A DNA stretch of 64,000 nucleotides. It comes from Siphonodentalium dalli (lineage: Eukaryota > Mollusca > Scaphopoda > Gadilida > Siphonodentaliidae). The stretch spans positions 81,056,958 to 81,120,957 of the forward strand of contig CP136069.1 in the NCBI GenBank assembly GCA_032622095.1. Direction: 5' to 3'. The first letter of the stretch is position 1, and each line of letters opens with the position of its first letter. The translations under genes were made by a program, and so were the position numbers. The notes under the pieces were generated by a model. That model had not been told where the DNA came from and searched no databases. It worked only from the letters and a program-made list of their open reading frames with translations. This document shows, piece by piece, positions 33,096-45,700 of the stretch.

Positions 33096-34672
33096 TTATA
33101 CACTCCATTTATTTTTGTTGTGCATGTTGATAAATGGAAGTAAGTTCTTAGGGGCGACATCGTCATAAGGCGTCCCGCTATCAGCTAAGGCACGAGCAGA
33201 TAAACACATCAAATTGATTTCTGGATAAATGTTGATTTTTGTCACAATTTTCTTTGTGAAGGGCCCCACGTTATACCTTCTATTCGCTATATCCATATAT
33301 GTCTCACCGACCTTGTTTCTTATGTCACCATGGGAACCAGCTTCGAGCAGAAATCCCACAATGTTATCATCAATTTTATGGTTACCAATAGCTTTCATCA
33401 GACAAGTCTCACCGTTATCATCTCGCCAATCAGTGTCGAAGCCACTATTTACAAGCAGCTTTAATAGGTCGAGATGAGACAGCCGTTCAACATAAAACTC
33501 ACCACAAGTAGCATCGAACTGGTCCAAAGCCACATGCAGCAATGTACGGTTCTGCTTGTCCAATGGGTTAACATTGCCCAACTTTGTGCAGAATTTAAGC
33601 GTGTCAGTCATTAAGTATGGATCAACAACGTTTACAACAGTATCGTTTGTGACGTAATCATCATCAATACCTCTGATTGCTTCCATCAAGCAAACCAAAC
33701 AGAAAATAATGTTGGCCATTATTTTAGACTTACAAGAATTATTCAGTTTTACATTTAGTTCTTTTCCAGGTGTTACAGCATCGCCAAATATGTTAAGGGA
33801 ATCCATTGCCAGAGCATTGCCATTGTACTCGGATATGTGGAGGAAACCCATGTCATCAAGAATCGACATAACTCTTTCACTTGGAAAATCGTGTTTTAAA
33901 CACAATGATAACGCATACTTCAAAAGCGTGAGTCTATTTTTTGTGAACATGGGATTCCTTATTATCCAATTATTTTTATTCTGCAAGGCATCAATGTATT
34001 CTGGCATATTTTCTCCTATGACACGTTTATATATTAACAGAGCGTTAATACCAAGAAGGAAACTATGCGATGGCGAAATCTCCTGATATTCCATCTTTGG
34101 TCCATGGTGCCCCTCAATCAGAGGTGGCAACAACTCAAGTAACTCCTTCATAGTCTGTGGTTCCCTCTCATTCTGAAAAAATTCTGTTCTATCTTTTGGA
34201 AGAGTTTTCAGACATGGGTGTTCATTATTTCTGTACCTAATTGCCATTGCTTTTGTCCAATAGGTGGCTACTTCCGAAATATTATGCCTATGATTGCCGC
34301 TTGTTAAAAATGTACGAGCACCCAGCACTTCATACGCATCGGCTATTACTTCATCTGGTTGGTGTTGTGTATTCTCGATTAAAAACTTCATTGTTTCTTG
34401 ATCGGCAAACAAGCCGGTGTAGGCTAGTACACCAATACGACCGCCCCAATGGTGTTCAGCACCATTGTTAAGCAAAACCTGCATCAGGTCATGACTATTA
34501 TTCCTTGCAGCGTAGTGGAGTGCAGTTAGACCTTCGTGATTTCGTAAATGAACGTCGGCTCCATTTTGTATGAGGAGCTTAACAACATATGCAGATGCGG
34601 GCATGTTTCTTTTGTCCATGGCGAACGGGAAACGCATTCCAACGTCGCTGTCTTTGTTGACAAGCGATCGTC
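33096..34672 (-). CDS. FEM-1-like protein, C-terminal part (CUL2 substrate-receptor family)
   Basis: 513 codons from the ATG at 34637 (the frame opens at 34672). Residues 18-62 are an ankyrin repeat (VVKLLIQNGADVHLRNHEGL...). Residues 98-140 carry the FEM-1 signature (VIADAYEVLGARTF ... YWTKAMAIRYRN). Residues 190-245 match the family's helical core (HSFLLGINALLIYKRVIG ... LTLLKYALSLCLKH). Residues 362-450 hold two more ankyrin repeats (NRTLLHVALDQ; IVGFLLEAGSHGDIRNKVGE). The C-terminus, LMCLSARALADSGTPY ... LLPFINMH, corresponds to the conserved FEM-1 tail. FEM-1 proteins are substrate receptors of CUL2-Elongin ubiquitin ligases that read C-terminal degrons. The family is normally multi-exon; this copy has no intron. 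It overlaps the upstream frame (34579-36261) in a different phase, so the gene is split. Confidence 0.85.
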
Positions 34673-36261
34673 ATTCCCTTTGTATGTCGACAGGCATAAA
34701 TCAGGGACGGGTCTATAATTTTTCCGAACTTATCAGTAAGAGCGTTTACATCAGCACAATATTTCACAAGCACTTTGATATTGTCATGGTTTCCTGTGAA
34801 TACAGCATGTAGGAGAGGCGTCAGCGTGTGTTTGGGTATTCTGTCAAATCCAATTCCTGGATTATAGTTTGGGGTATCCTCGTCTGCTGCGCAATTATCA
34901 AAAAGATAATCCAACATTCGTGTGGTTCCATGTTTCCCAGCTAATCTCCATATAATGTTTTTATCTTCCCTGAATATTATCTCTTTCCTTTGATATCTGG
35001 TGAAGTTGTGAAACAGTCTTTCCAAAGTACGTGTGCGATCATGATACCCAGCACACTCTTCTACATATGGTGCCACGTCAACAAATGAAACTGGGTAAAA
35101 CTCAGCGCCTTTTTCAAGCAGAAGATCTATAATTGCGTGTCGTTTGGTTCTTATCGCGTAATGAAGAGCCGTTAGTCCTTCATTATTTTTCAAGTTAACT
35201 TTTGCCCCATTTGTTATAAGAAATCTAACTAAGTGATATGTATCTTTCATTGTGAAAAGCTCTGTTTTACATACGCAAATAAGCGAAGGATTTATATTAA
35301 CTCCAAATTTACCAATAAGAGCATTTAAATCGGCGCCACCTCTCACCAGTACTTGAACGTTTACGTAGTTTCCTTCGAATATCGCATGTAGGATAGGGGT
35401 TGGTACGAGTTCAGCTATTTTTCGCCATTCATCTGGGAGCATGTCTGGTGAAAAGCTGAGTGTATTTACGTCAGCTCCACATTGATCAAGGAGATATTCC
35501 AAAATATATTCGCTTCCACGTTCACCCGCCATCTTCCATATGATGTTTTTATCTTCTTTAAATATTATTTCTTTTCTTTGATCTCTGGTAAAGTGTAGCA
35601 ACAGCTTCTCCAAAGTCTTCTTGCCATCGGACCTAGTCGCACACTCGTGTACATATGGTACTACATCAACAGATGGATCCGAGTAAAATTCAGCATCATG
35701 ATCAATCAGAAGCTTTATAATTTCATGATCAGAATGTTTCACGGCCCAATGAAGGGCGGTCAGTCCATCGTGATTTCTTAAGTTCACTTTCGCGCCATTT
35801 TCTATAAGAAATTTAACAAAACCACAAGTATCTATCGACGGGGACAACTCATGTTGACACGCGTGAATCAGTGGTGGATTTATATCTTCTCCGAGCTTAT
35901 CAACAACAGCATTTACATTGGCGCCATGTTTCACAAGAACTTCTACGTTTTCGAGATGTCCTTCGTGCATAGCGTGCAGCAGCGGGGTTCGTCCGAGTTC
36001 ACATATTCTTTCACATTCTTCTTGGGGCATGTCTGCTGCACAGTTGGGTGTATCTACATCAGCTCCACATTCACCTAGTAGATAGTCCAACAACTGTGCA
36101 CAGCTGCCGTATCCTGCTTTCTGCCATATAATATGCTTATTTTCCCCGAATATAATGTCTTTCATTCGATCCGTGGGAAGGTTTTGCAATAACTTGTCCA
36201 AACTTTGAACATCATTGTTATCTATATGAATCCCTGCATTCACAACAGCTGCGTCAAACAT
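34579..36261 (-). CDS. FEM-1-like protein, N-terminal ankyrin super-repeat part
   Basis: 560 codons from an ATG that has an in-frame TGA two codons upstream. It holds three ~196-residue super-repeats, marked by (D/E)IIFxExKxIIWxxAG at residues 35, 231 and 427. Each has two or three ankyrin repeats (TPLLHAMHEGHLENVEVLVK; FVKFLIENGAKVNLRNHDGL) and a D-V-x-PYVxEC spacer. The third super-repeat breaks off after SLIYACRHTKG (residue ~529). The remaining ~30 residues are out of phase, basic and unrelated, while the expected continuation (VVKLLIQNGADVHL) appears in the other frame from ~34590. A one-base indel (mutation or assembly error) joining two halves of one ~1050-residue protein is the simplest reading. 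A splice here is unlikely, as only ~60 bases are involved. Confidence 0.8.
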   Translation of the reverse strand: MFDAAVVNAGIHIDNNDVQSLDKLLQNLPTDRMKDIIFGENKHIIWQKAGYGSCAQLLDYLLGECGADVDTPNCAADMPQEECERICELGRTPLLHAMHEGHLENVEVLVKHGANVNAVVDKLGEDINPPLIHACQHELSPSIDTCGFVKFLIENGAKVNLRNHDGLTALHWAVKHSDHEIIKLLIDHDAEFYSDPSVDVVPYVHECATRSDGKKTLEKLLLHFTRDQRKEIIFKEDKNIIWKMAGERGSEYILEYLLDQCGADVNTLSFSPDMLPDEWRKIAELVPTPILHAIFEGNYVNVQVLVRGGADLNALIGKFGVNINPSLICVCKTELFTMKDTYHLVRFLITNGAKVNLKNNEGLTALHYAIRTKRHAIIDLLLEKGAEFYPVSFVDVAPYVEECAGYHDRTRTLERLFHNFTRYQRKEIIFREDKNIIWRLAGKHGTTRMLDYLFDNCAADEDTPNYNPGIGFDRIPKHTLTPLLHAVFTGNHDNIKVLVKYCADVNALTDKFGKIIDPSLIYACRHTKGMTIACQQRQRRWNAFPVRHGQKKHARICICC

Positions 36262-38021
36262 CTTTCAGCGCTTTAACACAGCTATATGAGGACCTGCAAC
36301 AGAATAACTGGATATTACACGTTGTGCATGTGACTATACGGAACGGAAAACATTCACCATATTTTATCCACAGTCAATTTAGGCCTTTATACAATAAGCA
36401 TCCCGTGTCGAACTTGTTAACAAGCTCTTCAAATTTAGAAATATAACTCTGAACCACCTAATACTTGGAAAGACCAGTCTATAGATGAGACGATGATAAC
36501 TCATTTTCGTGCCATATTTATTAGTGTTCATACTGGTGATTTGTGATATCTCCTCTTTCCGCTGTTCCGCGACGGATAAAGGTGTCAGCCACATTCCCCA
36601 ATTATGTTCTGCTGAGTATAACATCAGAACCACATTGAGTACAAGAAAACCATAGTCAGAAATGGTAACGCGCTCAAGATCATATATTATATACCCATGA
36701 TAGTAATTATAGAATATAAAATATATTGGTTTCGCGAATGACCAACTCGGAATTCCGTTAAAATAACAATAACAACCAGCACCTAATTAACGAACCGGCG
36801 GCCGACTCGGCCGTCTCCGACCACAACCATCAGTGGACTGCAGAACGAAAAATATCTATAAAAGTTGAAATATAAGACTTTCAAATTATCTTTTAAATTT
36901 CTTTTATTGGTAATTGACATAGCTTGTCACAAACCAAAAATCAACATTAGTGGCATAATAATGTAAAGAACAATAAACGAAATTGAAATTCCCAACTACA
37001 CCTTTTACCGGACTCGGCCTCCTGGTCGCGCAGTTCGACTTTTAAACCGGAAAAATCAATTATCTATAAATAAAATGCCCATGGGACCACGGCTATCAAG
37101 AAATTGCCGAACAGTATACACGCGGTGTGCGCGCTAATGATCAAATTACAAGCTGACTCTTAACAATGTAACCCACGTCTAATTTTGTGTAAACAATATT
37201 GTATTCTCAATAATAGCACATATAATACATGATAAAAAGACATTAACAATTCAACGTTCGAGAAAAGGATTTGACAGTAAGCCAAATTAAGGCTTATATG
37301 TGGCTATTTCTTTGGTATATATATTGTATCATGTTTTGATTGCGTCTCAATGATGAATTGCCTGTTCCATAAGACATTTAATTTGAAAAACATCCCAATA
37401 TTCTCCCGTGGCATAAATAATGACTGTGGTCAAAGAGTGGCTCATGACTGATACTTACCTAGTATAATCAAATAGGTGCAAATATAGGCATCATTTAACA
37501 AACTAAAATAAGTCCTTGAAACAAACGACCACAAAACCATACACCACTCTGAGAAATCGGCAAAAAAACACATTTATATCAGCACATATAATTAGAACTA
37601 ATTTTCTGAAAAAGCAACTGGCAAAAATCTAAAATTGGAAATATGACATCAGCAACCAGCGCAGCAGACAAATGCGCCAAATATAAAACTTTAAATATCT
37701 CTTAAAGATGCCATGACATATTTTACACCAAAATTAGTCAAATGTTTCAGCTGTCGAGGCAAAAGAAACATGAAAAATACATGCAATTACTACCAATCGT
37801 ATGGCACAACCATCGCGAAAATACACAAAATAGGCCACAATTTTACATTAAAAATGAGAACAAAAATGATTCAAAAACGCTGTTTATTACCTGCGCCTTT
37901 TTGGTAACATAACTATGGACGCTCCATATAAAAGAGAGTCATTGTATTATTTAGTCCTGACACCCTGCTTTATAAATATCGTAGTCATGTCTGACGTGTC
38001 TGTTTTCTACGAGTGATTAAT
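36262..38021. other. Noncoding region upstream of the FEM-1-like gene
   Basis: Presumably contains the promoter of the minus-strand gene, though no TATA box or CpG cluster is evident. I find no other gene or repeat here; small frames (36379-36633, 37713-37907) lack recognisable features. Confidence 0.5.
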
Positions 38022-38025
38022 TTAA

Positions 38026-38519
38026 AGGCACGTGAGGCCTTAGTTGTCGAAAATATTCATATTTGTTCCAATCACCGTAAACAGAAAAACATTAAAACGC
38101 ATACAGTTTCGTTCATATATACCATGACCATCGCGTAAACAGCATGTTATCATAAAGATTTACTATATTTTACCTAAGCAAGAGCCTGATTGTGTTACAG
38201 AAGACAACACAATGCTGCTGGCTAATCACACACAAATGGCATAAACGCTCTTTATTCGTTCCATATCAGGAATTCACCCACAAAGAACGCTCTTTATGTT
38301 TACCATCATAATATAAACAAACACCAGAAAAGTAACTTTTTATGCTTTTGTTTACATAACAATGGTCAAAAATATGACAATAACATACTGTTTATGCGAT
38401 ATTTCTTATTTGTATACGGATAAAGTCTGTCTACATTTTGTTGTTCTTTCTGTTTGTGGCGGTTTTTGACGGGTGGAAATATTTTCACAGGATACCCACC
38501 GCCAAGGCCAACCGTACCT
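38026..38519. mobile_element. 494-bp TTAA MITE, copy 1
   Basis: Flanked by TTAA on both sides (38022-38025 and 38520-38523). The ends are inverted: AGGCACGTGAGGCC on the left and GGCCAACCGTACCT on the right. A second copy in inverse orientation lies at 57096-57588. TTAA targets fit piggyBac or Kolobok; the AGG terminus leans to Kolobok. No coding capacity. Confidence 0.88.
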
Positions 38520-38523
38520 TTAA

Positions 38524-40235
38524 TATGCAGCAATTTATGCTATTCAAATAATTATGAACATATTATACAGCTTTAAATTTGAATGCATGGTGTGGCTGTT
38601 TGTCTCCATTCGGCGAAAGGGTTGCCTAGCTACGAGTTCCCAACTACGTCACCTTTCCTCTCTTGTGTTATACAGTTATACATGTATACGCAAAATTTAC
38701 AACTGTGGAATATTTAAGTAAAACATTATATTGTAATTCTTGCCCAGATAATCCCGGCTGATACATTCAATTAACTCCCTTGGTAATTGGAAGCTTTCGA
38801 TAACCAGCCCCTCCCCCGATCATGGATTGTGGTCGAAAATGTTATATTTCAAGCTTGTGACATTTAGGAGCTTGTTCAACCTTTGGCTTGAGAAACATAT
38901 ATATAAATGGGGGGGGTGTCACTCTTTTTAATTTCAACGCTGTACCTGCATTATTTTGTGGCGCTATAATTATCAGAGAAATTTCAACAAGCCGGTATCA
39001 TCCTATAAAAGAATTCTGCATATTTTATTTTTGTTTTGGATGACCCTGTTTCCAAGAAATGACAGAAACAAATCAAGTATAAAATCGACCGGCTCTAATC
39101 CACTTTTCGAAATGAATTATAACTCGTGAAAAACAGCAACATATATCAGACAAGAATTACTCATTTCGGTATCCATGAAAGAAGACATGTTTATGACTGG
39201 CCTGAAATTTCTTGATGGCAGTTTGTTTTATAATGGCTTATAACTACTCACTGGTGAAATTGACCTCTCGCGCGCAGGTGATTAATTTTGTCAATTATTG
39301 GTGTGACCATGTAAAATACATGTATTTTACATACAGACATTACATGCATGTGTGTATCCACCCTAAGCGTGCCATGTGTTTACCAAAATCGATAGTGTTT
39401 ATAAAAATATATATACGGATTATGTGTTTATAACTAAGATAGAGTAGATAGAATATTTATTTCAATACATTGTATGCTTTATTCTCTCATCCAAGTAAAT
39501 ACATTACATATTACATAAAGGATATTGAGATATTAACTAGAAGTATATATACAATAGACATTAATATAGCAATACACCAGCTATATAGGCAGTTACTAAT
39601 TACACAATGAGCTCAAACTTAAAACATGTAAATACAAACGAACATAATTGTGTTCAGGATAACTGTTAGATGCAAAGCATGGTCATTCAACGACCACCAT
39701 TATCTTGTCAGGTTTATCTCTATAACATACTAAACTTTCAAAGACCCCCTTCTGAGAAAGAACAACCGGATCATGTTGCATATACGGTATCTATTATCTT
39801 TGCATCATCATTTGAAATAACTGAGTGTTTATAGTCAAAATCACTCGACGTGTTTTGAATCGTTACATTCTTAACTTCAACAGTACGTCACTGTTACTTA
39901 AAATTTGCGAACCACATTTCGTTCATATCTCTTTCTAAATCTGCCCTCGACAGTTTAATGGATATATGATACCAATGTACTGTAGTATAAAGTGTCGTTT
40001 GCAAATCCTTCTCCTGCACCAAGAACAATATAGTTGTATTCAACGAGTCGAAGACTTCTCATTTAAAGGCACATTGGATGTGGTATGTATAGGTTCAAAC
40101 GTAATTCCAGAGAAAAAAAAACAGAGCACATATTTAGGAATATTTAGATAAATACGCGGCAGGGAAATCACAGGGACATTTGGTGTCACATAAAATACGG
40201 AAACATTCGTTTCTATCGCGTTGAGACAACTTATA
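38524..40235. other. Noncoding spacer
   Basis: No supported gene. A perfect 22-base palindrome centred on ACATGT lies at ~39313-39334. The sequence near 39465-39530 (minus strand GAATAAAGCATACAATG) resembles a retroelement 3' end but could not be tied to a body. Confidence 0.45.
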
Positions 40236-40880
40236 CTTCACCCCTTACACCGTGTCACTAACATAAATTATCGAATGCATATTAATTCCTAAAGCATTGT
40301 ACGGATGTGAACTATTTCTAATGTTGTTTTCTTCCAGTCTTATAATAATGGAACGGTTACCCAGACGTGTGTAAAAAGCCTTGAACCACCAAAGCGCTAG
40401 TACAAGACTGTCACTGCAATTACTTGGTTTAATGCCCATTGAACATGAAATCCACGTTAGAAAATTATGTTTCCTACGAAATCTCCTTGATTTACCTCTG
40501 CACCACCAGACTGCACTCAGATTGTTCATACTTAAAGCTCACCAACAGCGATTATTCAAAAGGTCAACGTCTGGTTACGTGCATAGCATTTTGGTCTACC
40601 GAGGCACACAGTTTCTGAACGACGGTATATTTCCAGGAAAAGACACACGAAGAAGCTTGCGAAAAAGGTTGTACATGTTTATTATTCACACGAATGGCTT
40701 AGTGTAGTAACCTCTGACCCGAACTTCCACACCCTAGCGAAAGTACGCCTTCTCAGCGATAACGACTTATGTGCATTGTTCCTTGGTTTTGGAAACATAA
40801 ATGTTGCTAAATATCATCTATATGTGCCCGACACAGCGACATTTTTATTTGTTTATGTTGGGCTGTTCTAAAAAAATGAA
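40236..40880 (+). pseudogene. LINE remnant (non-LTR retrotransposon C-terminal region)
   Basis: Translating from ~40290 gives PKALYGCELF, the LYGCE box that follows the RT in CR1/Nimb-like LINEs. Then comes LGLMPIEHEIHVRKLCFLRNL (split by a stop at ~40374), SGYVHSILV, NGIFPGKDTRRSLRKR-type sequence and EWLSVVTSDPNFHTLA in shifted frames. The motif order matches the better-preserved copy at 53366-54100. Stops and frameshifts show it is dead. Confidence 0.75.
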
Positions 40881-41249
40881 AGCAATCCTCTGTGTAGGGT
40901 AGATATACCCTTGTCAGATGTCAGTATTGGAGGATCCTGAATAGTCATGTGCTACTGACTGTTTTCTTTTATCTCAGAAGAAAATATTTGACTGCAGACT
41001 GTGACCACTATTTTGAACAGGCCTTCTATACATTTCCATCTTTCTTGACAAATTGTATCTTTTTGGTGGAAAATATCTTGAATGTGACAGACTCAATTGT
41101 GTTATAATACATGAGCCATTCAAGCATACCATCCTCTAATTGTTCAAGGTCCCTCGTTTTGCAAGAATGTATGCATCTCTTAAGTAGAATGATAACTATA
41201 ATGTTAATGCTTTCTTCTATGTATCTGTTTTGTTAATTGTTCAGGTAAC

Positions 41250-42960
41250 GTAAATCTGTCACAATATGTCGAGGTTGCGAAATTGAACGCCAAAAACTCA
41301 TTAGAACGAATTATGGAGATGACTACATATAACTTTGGTGGATATCGACGACTAAATATTCTTACCAATGTTAGTGCCCCTCGATCCTCTCTCCATCTCT
41401 GTCACAAACGGCACAAAATGTGGCGTCTTTAACACACATGATTTGATTTATCTTATCAATGGAGAATAACGTGTATGAAGTTGATGGAAATTAGTGCTAA
41501 ACATATGTATATCAGCTTTGGTGCCCCTTCCCTCCAATTCATGACTTGGACGGCGCCACTTTTGACATAATTAGACCACGTCCATTAGACTCCCGATATC
41601 ATGGAAATGATTATGTACACGTTTGGTGGTAATCGGCAACTAAACAAATTGTTATCAAATTTAGCCCCCCCCCCCCAATCTCTCACACAAACTAGGCCAA
41701 TTTTGACTCTTTACACCACACGATTAGATTCCTCGTATCATGGAGAAGAATATGTATCAATTTTGAGGAAATCAGCGCTAAAAATATTTGTGTTTATCAA
41801 TGTTGGTTCCCTCTCCACCTCCGTGCACCCCTGACTCGAACGGCACCATATCGTGTAGATGATTATGTATATGAGCTGTGGAAATCGGCGACAAAAATAT
41901 TTCATTATTTTTGCTGCTCTTCCCCCTTTCTGCCCCTGACATCACTTTAGAAAAAAATTAACCCTCACCATTTTCTTACTCGTAAAAATTATTTACCCAT
42001 GTTGGACCCCTTTTCTGCCATCTAGATAGTCCCCATGAAGTTATATAGGACCCAGACTTTCGCAAATATAGGCACCAAATATGACGCCTTTAACCCGCAC
42101 GATTTGATTCTTCGTATCATTGGAACCAAACGTGTCTGGATCTGGTGGAAATTGGCGCTAAAAATCATGGAGATGGTTGTGCATAAGTTTGGTGGTTATC
42201 GGCGACTAAACAAATGCTTATCAAATTTAGTCCCCTCCTCCCCCCCCCCCCCCCCCCCACTCATCGAAACTACCAATTTCAATTAAATCACACGACTGGA
42301 TTCCTCGTATCATGGAGAAGAATGTGTATCAATTTGGTGGAAATCGGCGCTAAAATTATGTTTTATCAATTTTGGTGCCCCTCTCCCCTTCAGTGCACCC
42401 TGACTCGAATGACGACACTTTTGACAACTTTAAGCCACATACCATTTGACTCCTGATATCATGGAGCATGGAGCTGATTATGTATAAGTTTAGTAGTAAT
42501 CGGCGACTAAACATATTATTATCAAATCTAGTGCCCCCACCTCTCATCGAAACGGTACAAATTTGGCATCTTTAAATGACGCGATTATATTACTTGTATC
42601 GCGGAGAAGAATGTGTATCAATTTGGTGAAAATCGGCGCTAAAAATATTTGTTATCAATTTTGGTGTCCCTCTCCTCTTTCGTGACGCCCTGACTCGAAC
42701 GGCACTACTTTTGACATCTTTAATTAAACCATTAGATTCCTCATATACTGGAGATGATTGTGTATAAGTTTGGTGGAAATCGGCAAAAACTCTAAACCTC
42801 ACCATTATATAAAAGCTACCTCTTTTAGACCCTTTGGTGCATCTAGATGGTCTCCCGTGAATTTCTATAGAAATTTCTTCTCCGCGATACAAGTAATATA
42901 ATCGCGTCATTTAAAGATGCCAAATTTGTACCGTCTAACATGGATATATGTTGGTAGAAT
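41250..42960 (+). repeat. ~290-bp dimeric tandem repeat
   Basis: Alternating ~145-base monomers: one with GGTGGAAATCGGCGCTAAAA, the other with GGTAATCGGCGACTAAACAA. Both have CATGGAGAAGAATGTGTA-type lead-ins and C-rich stretches. GACTAAA marks recur at 41632, 42198 and 42494 (steps near 290 or twice that). A second block lies at 52310-52640. Frames here (41601-42456) are repeat artefacts. Confidence 0.8.
42545..42930. repeat. Inverted repeat inside the dimeric array
   Basis: CGGTACAAATTTGGCATCTT at ~42551 continues through CGCGATTATATTACTTGTAT to the GAGAAGAA at ~42609. Its reverse complement occurs at ~42870-42930. Arms are about 60 bases with few mismatches, and the loop is ~260 bases. Confidence 0.85.
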
Positions 42961-43178
42961 ATATATTTTGTACCTGTTTGACGGCGAATTTAGTGGTGCA
43001 TTCTGATTCGACAAGTCCCAGGAATTACTTGTTGCGTGCATTTCTGTATAAAGATGTACCCGTAAGTGGCCGAGTCACAAGCGCATCAAATCATTAATTG
43101 TTAACTACCACACAAGCCAATTGCCCGGGATGAAAAGATGACTCAAAAAAAGAAATAATGGGGGGGGGGGTCAAACGT

Positions 43179-43440
43179 TAACCCTTTCACGACTGGAGCG
43201 TCCTGAAATTTTGCGAAAACCCTGTACCAATGCATTCTCGTATATATGCGAGTCGCCCATATATGGGGCACCTCCCATATATAAGATAATGCATTGGCCT
43301 AATACTATTAACATTGATATTGTAAGCAAGTGTATTCTCTTAAATATGCGAAGCTGCCTCTGGGAGACTCACATATATAAGAGAATGCACTGGCACATGT
43401 TATTTAATGCTGCACCAACGTAGCTCATGAAAAGGGTCAT
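43179..43440. mobile_element. TTAA-type MITE carrying two hairpins
   Basis: Left end TTAACCCTTTCACGACTGG, right end ...CATGAAAAGGGTCATG (reverse complement CCCTTTTCATG). Between them lie two diverged relatives of the 69-bp hairpin (43227-43296 and ~43325-43395, starting CCAATGCATTCTCGTATATA and AGTGTATTCTCTTAAATATG). The TTAACCC start fits piggyBac-like MITEs. This copy suggests the 69-bp hairpins are the cores of a longer element. Confidence 0.65.
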
Positions 43441-45079
43441 GCACATGTAATGGTTTAAAGTGGTGTGGAACTCTGCGTTGATATATTCAGATTGGAATCA
43501 TTCCAAAATTAGTTATGTTCATAAATGTTATATCACAAGGCGGAGCAGTGTGATTGCGAGAAATGAATTACTTGTAGTTATTATTGGTTTTTGTTTAAAA
43601 GTGCCGAAAAGCGATGGTTTGTTGAATAAACGCTCCATCAGCGGGTACAGAACTGACGACGATTCCACTGATATTTTGAATTTATTACTACAGACCTGCA
43701 CTAGTACTTACATATATACAACTGCTTACTCGTGCATATACCTCTAAATTTCAAAATTAACCCTACGCATACGGTTTGAATTTCAAAATTGGTAAAAACC
43801 CAACTTTGTACCACTGTCCCACCTTTATCTGAAACTACCGGTATGGGACAATCATGATACTGTAGATTTTTAACTTCTTACGTACATGCATTTTCTTTAT
43901 TGATTGTTGCATTAGTCTACGATACTGGTACGCATGCGCTTGTCATATAGTATGCTCATATTTCCTAAATTTCAAAACACCAAGCATACTTTTGTTATGC
44001 TCCTGTTATTTATTTATCTGACTTCTAAATTGTCCACGTGGCGCTTCGAAATGTGTGCCTAGATTTTTGTATACGGCTTTGACCATGTTACCGAAGACAG
44101 GTTTACCCCTGTATTATACAGTGGATCTCTATATCAACAACAGAAATTGCGATAAAGGAATTACTTGTAGTGACTATTTTCGGCGGAATCATTGCCGTAT
44201 GTTTATTGCTCAATGATTCGCCCCGAAGAACGTAGTAAATATTTACATTCGTACGTATTTCATACGTTGTGTTCTCTTAAATTATACAGCGATGTGGTTG
44301 GAATTTTTATATTCTTCGCTTCTTGCTACATTCTTCCAATGGAGATAGCATTTGGATATTCTTACCTATCGGTTTTATTGAATGAAATGCGTTCAAACTA
44401 TATATGCATTTAACTTACCGTAGATTAGCGAGATTTACATTGATCCTATTATCGGAGAGAATAAAAGCAGAATATTGTCTATAAATATAGTTAACGTGCA
44501 CATCGTTGTCAATAACCGCTCCTTATCAATGTCTTATCAAGCGCCACAATGGTACGTGCATCAAATGCAGTATGATTGTACAAGCATGAGATGATAACCA
44601 CCGCTGATATCTGATAACTAAATAAACATAGTGTTATACGCCAATCGTGGAGAGTGGGGAAACCTACTTTTTCTGTATATGGAAGATAAACAGTTGCTTA
44701 TTTCAAAGTTCACGTAGGTCCGTAACGCTGGTTAAAATCAATGGATGAAAGCCGTTACTTGTAATATATATTGTCCCTTCTCTCAATAATCAGCTGAAAT
44801 GGCCACCCCATATCGTGGGAATGCAGGGACATCGTATAGCTATAATCAGGACGAAAGCTTCTAATATTTAAAATCAAGTGGTAATACTAACCACTTGATT
44901 TAGAGTTATCTATCTTTATCTGCAAGACCGTCCGTTTGACATCGAGCTTCATCGTGCTTGTGGCCCAAAAACAATTGAAATAATAAACTTAAACAATCGA
45001 TATATGATCACTCTGAGCTTTGATGGGTAGGTTCCTCGACTCGAATCAAATATTGTTTACCCCCGAAGCCAAAGTCTAC
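43441..45079. other. Noncoding spacer with a 12-bp perfect hairpin
   Basis: No gene supported. AAATCAAGTGGT (44871-44882) and ACCACTTGATTT (44890-44901) form a perfect stem with a 7-base loop. Small frames at 43460-43747 and 44192-44413 have no recognisable domain. Confidence 0.45.
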
Positions 45080-45250
45080 TTCATTCAAATTCAAATTCTT
45101 TATTGGATATAACCATGTTTTTGGCATAATCCAAGAATAAAATACATAAATAAATAACAACTTATATATAATAATTAATAAATTAAGACATTTATTGACT
45201 TACATATGCCTACATTTAGGCGCTGCCTATATAGTAGTCTATATAGGTTT
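45080..45250 (-). mobile_element. LINE 3' tail (minus strand)
   Basis: The minus strand ends CCAATAAAGAATTTGAATTTGAA, an AATAAA signal followed by short GAATTT repeats. This is the widespread 3' terminus of CR1/L2-like LINEs in marine invertebrates. No coding remnant is recognisable upstream, so it is a very short or decayed copy. Confidence 0.6.
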
Positions 45251-45700
45251 TAATATGTTGGTTAACTCACCATATACCAATATCTTGTTAATATTTATTT
45301 GTTCATTGATTTAGTATAGCATAGATTAATTCAAGGGCATGTCTCAGTTACATATATCTAGGGCGTCTCTGGTGAAATTACATATTTTCATAGAAATTCA
45401 TGGCATTTTCAATAAATTGATTACCCGCTTGTTGCTATAATAGTACATGTGGTATGCCTCCTGTTCCAAATTTACAAATCATATATGACCCACGTGTGAC
45501 AGATGCACCCCGTTGACGTCACACCACGACGGAAATGATGTTCGTCTCAACCATGAACTGTAATGTAAAAGTATCACTACACATAACAAAACAAGCCATA
45601 TGTACGTGCCCACGCGAATAGACCTTTTAAGTATTTTTTAAATTCAGGATTTTTTGCACGGGTTGCGTGTAATAAACACAGAACGAGAAGTAAAGACTGT

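Noticed and set aside
34579-34672. Intron joining the two FEM-1-like frames
   Set aside because: Only about 60-100 bases are available, with no convincing GT...AG pair that would restore the ankyrin repeat; a small indel is simpler.
33229-36078. Plus-strand frames opposite the FEM-1-like gene
   Set aside because: Shadow frames of the minus-strand coding sequence.
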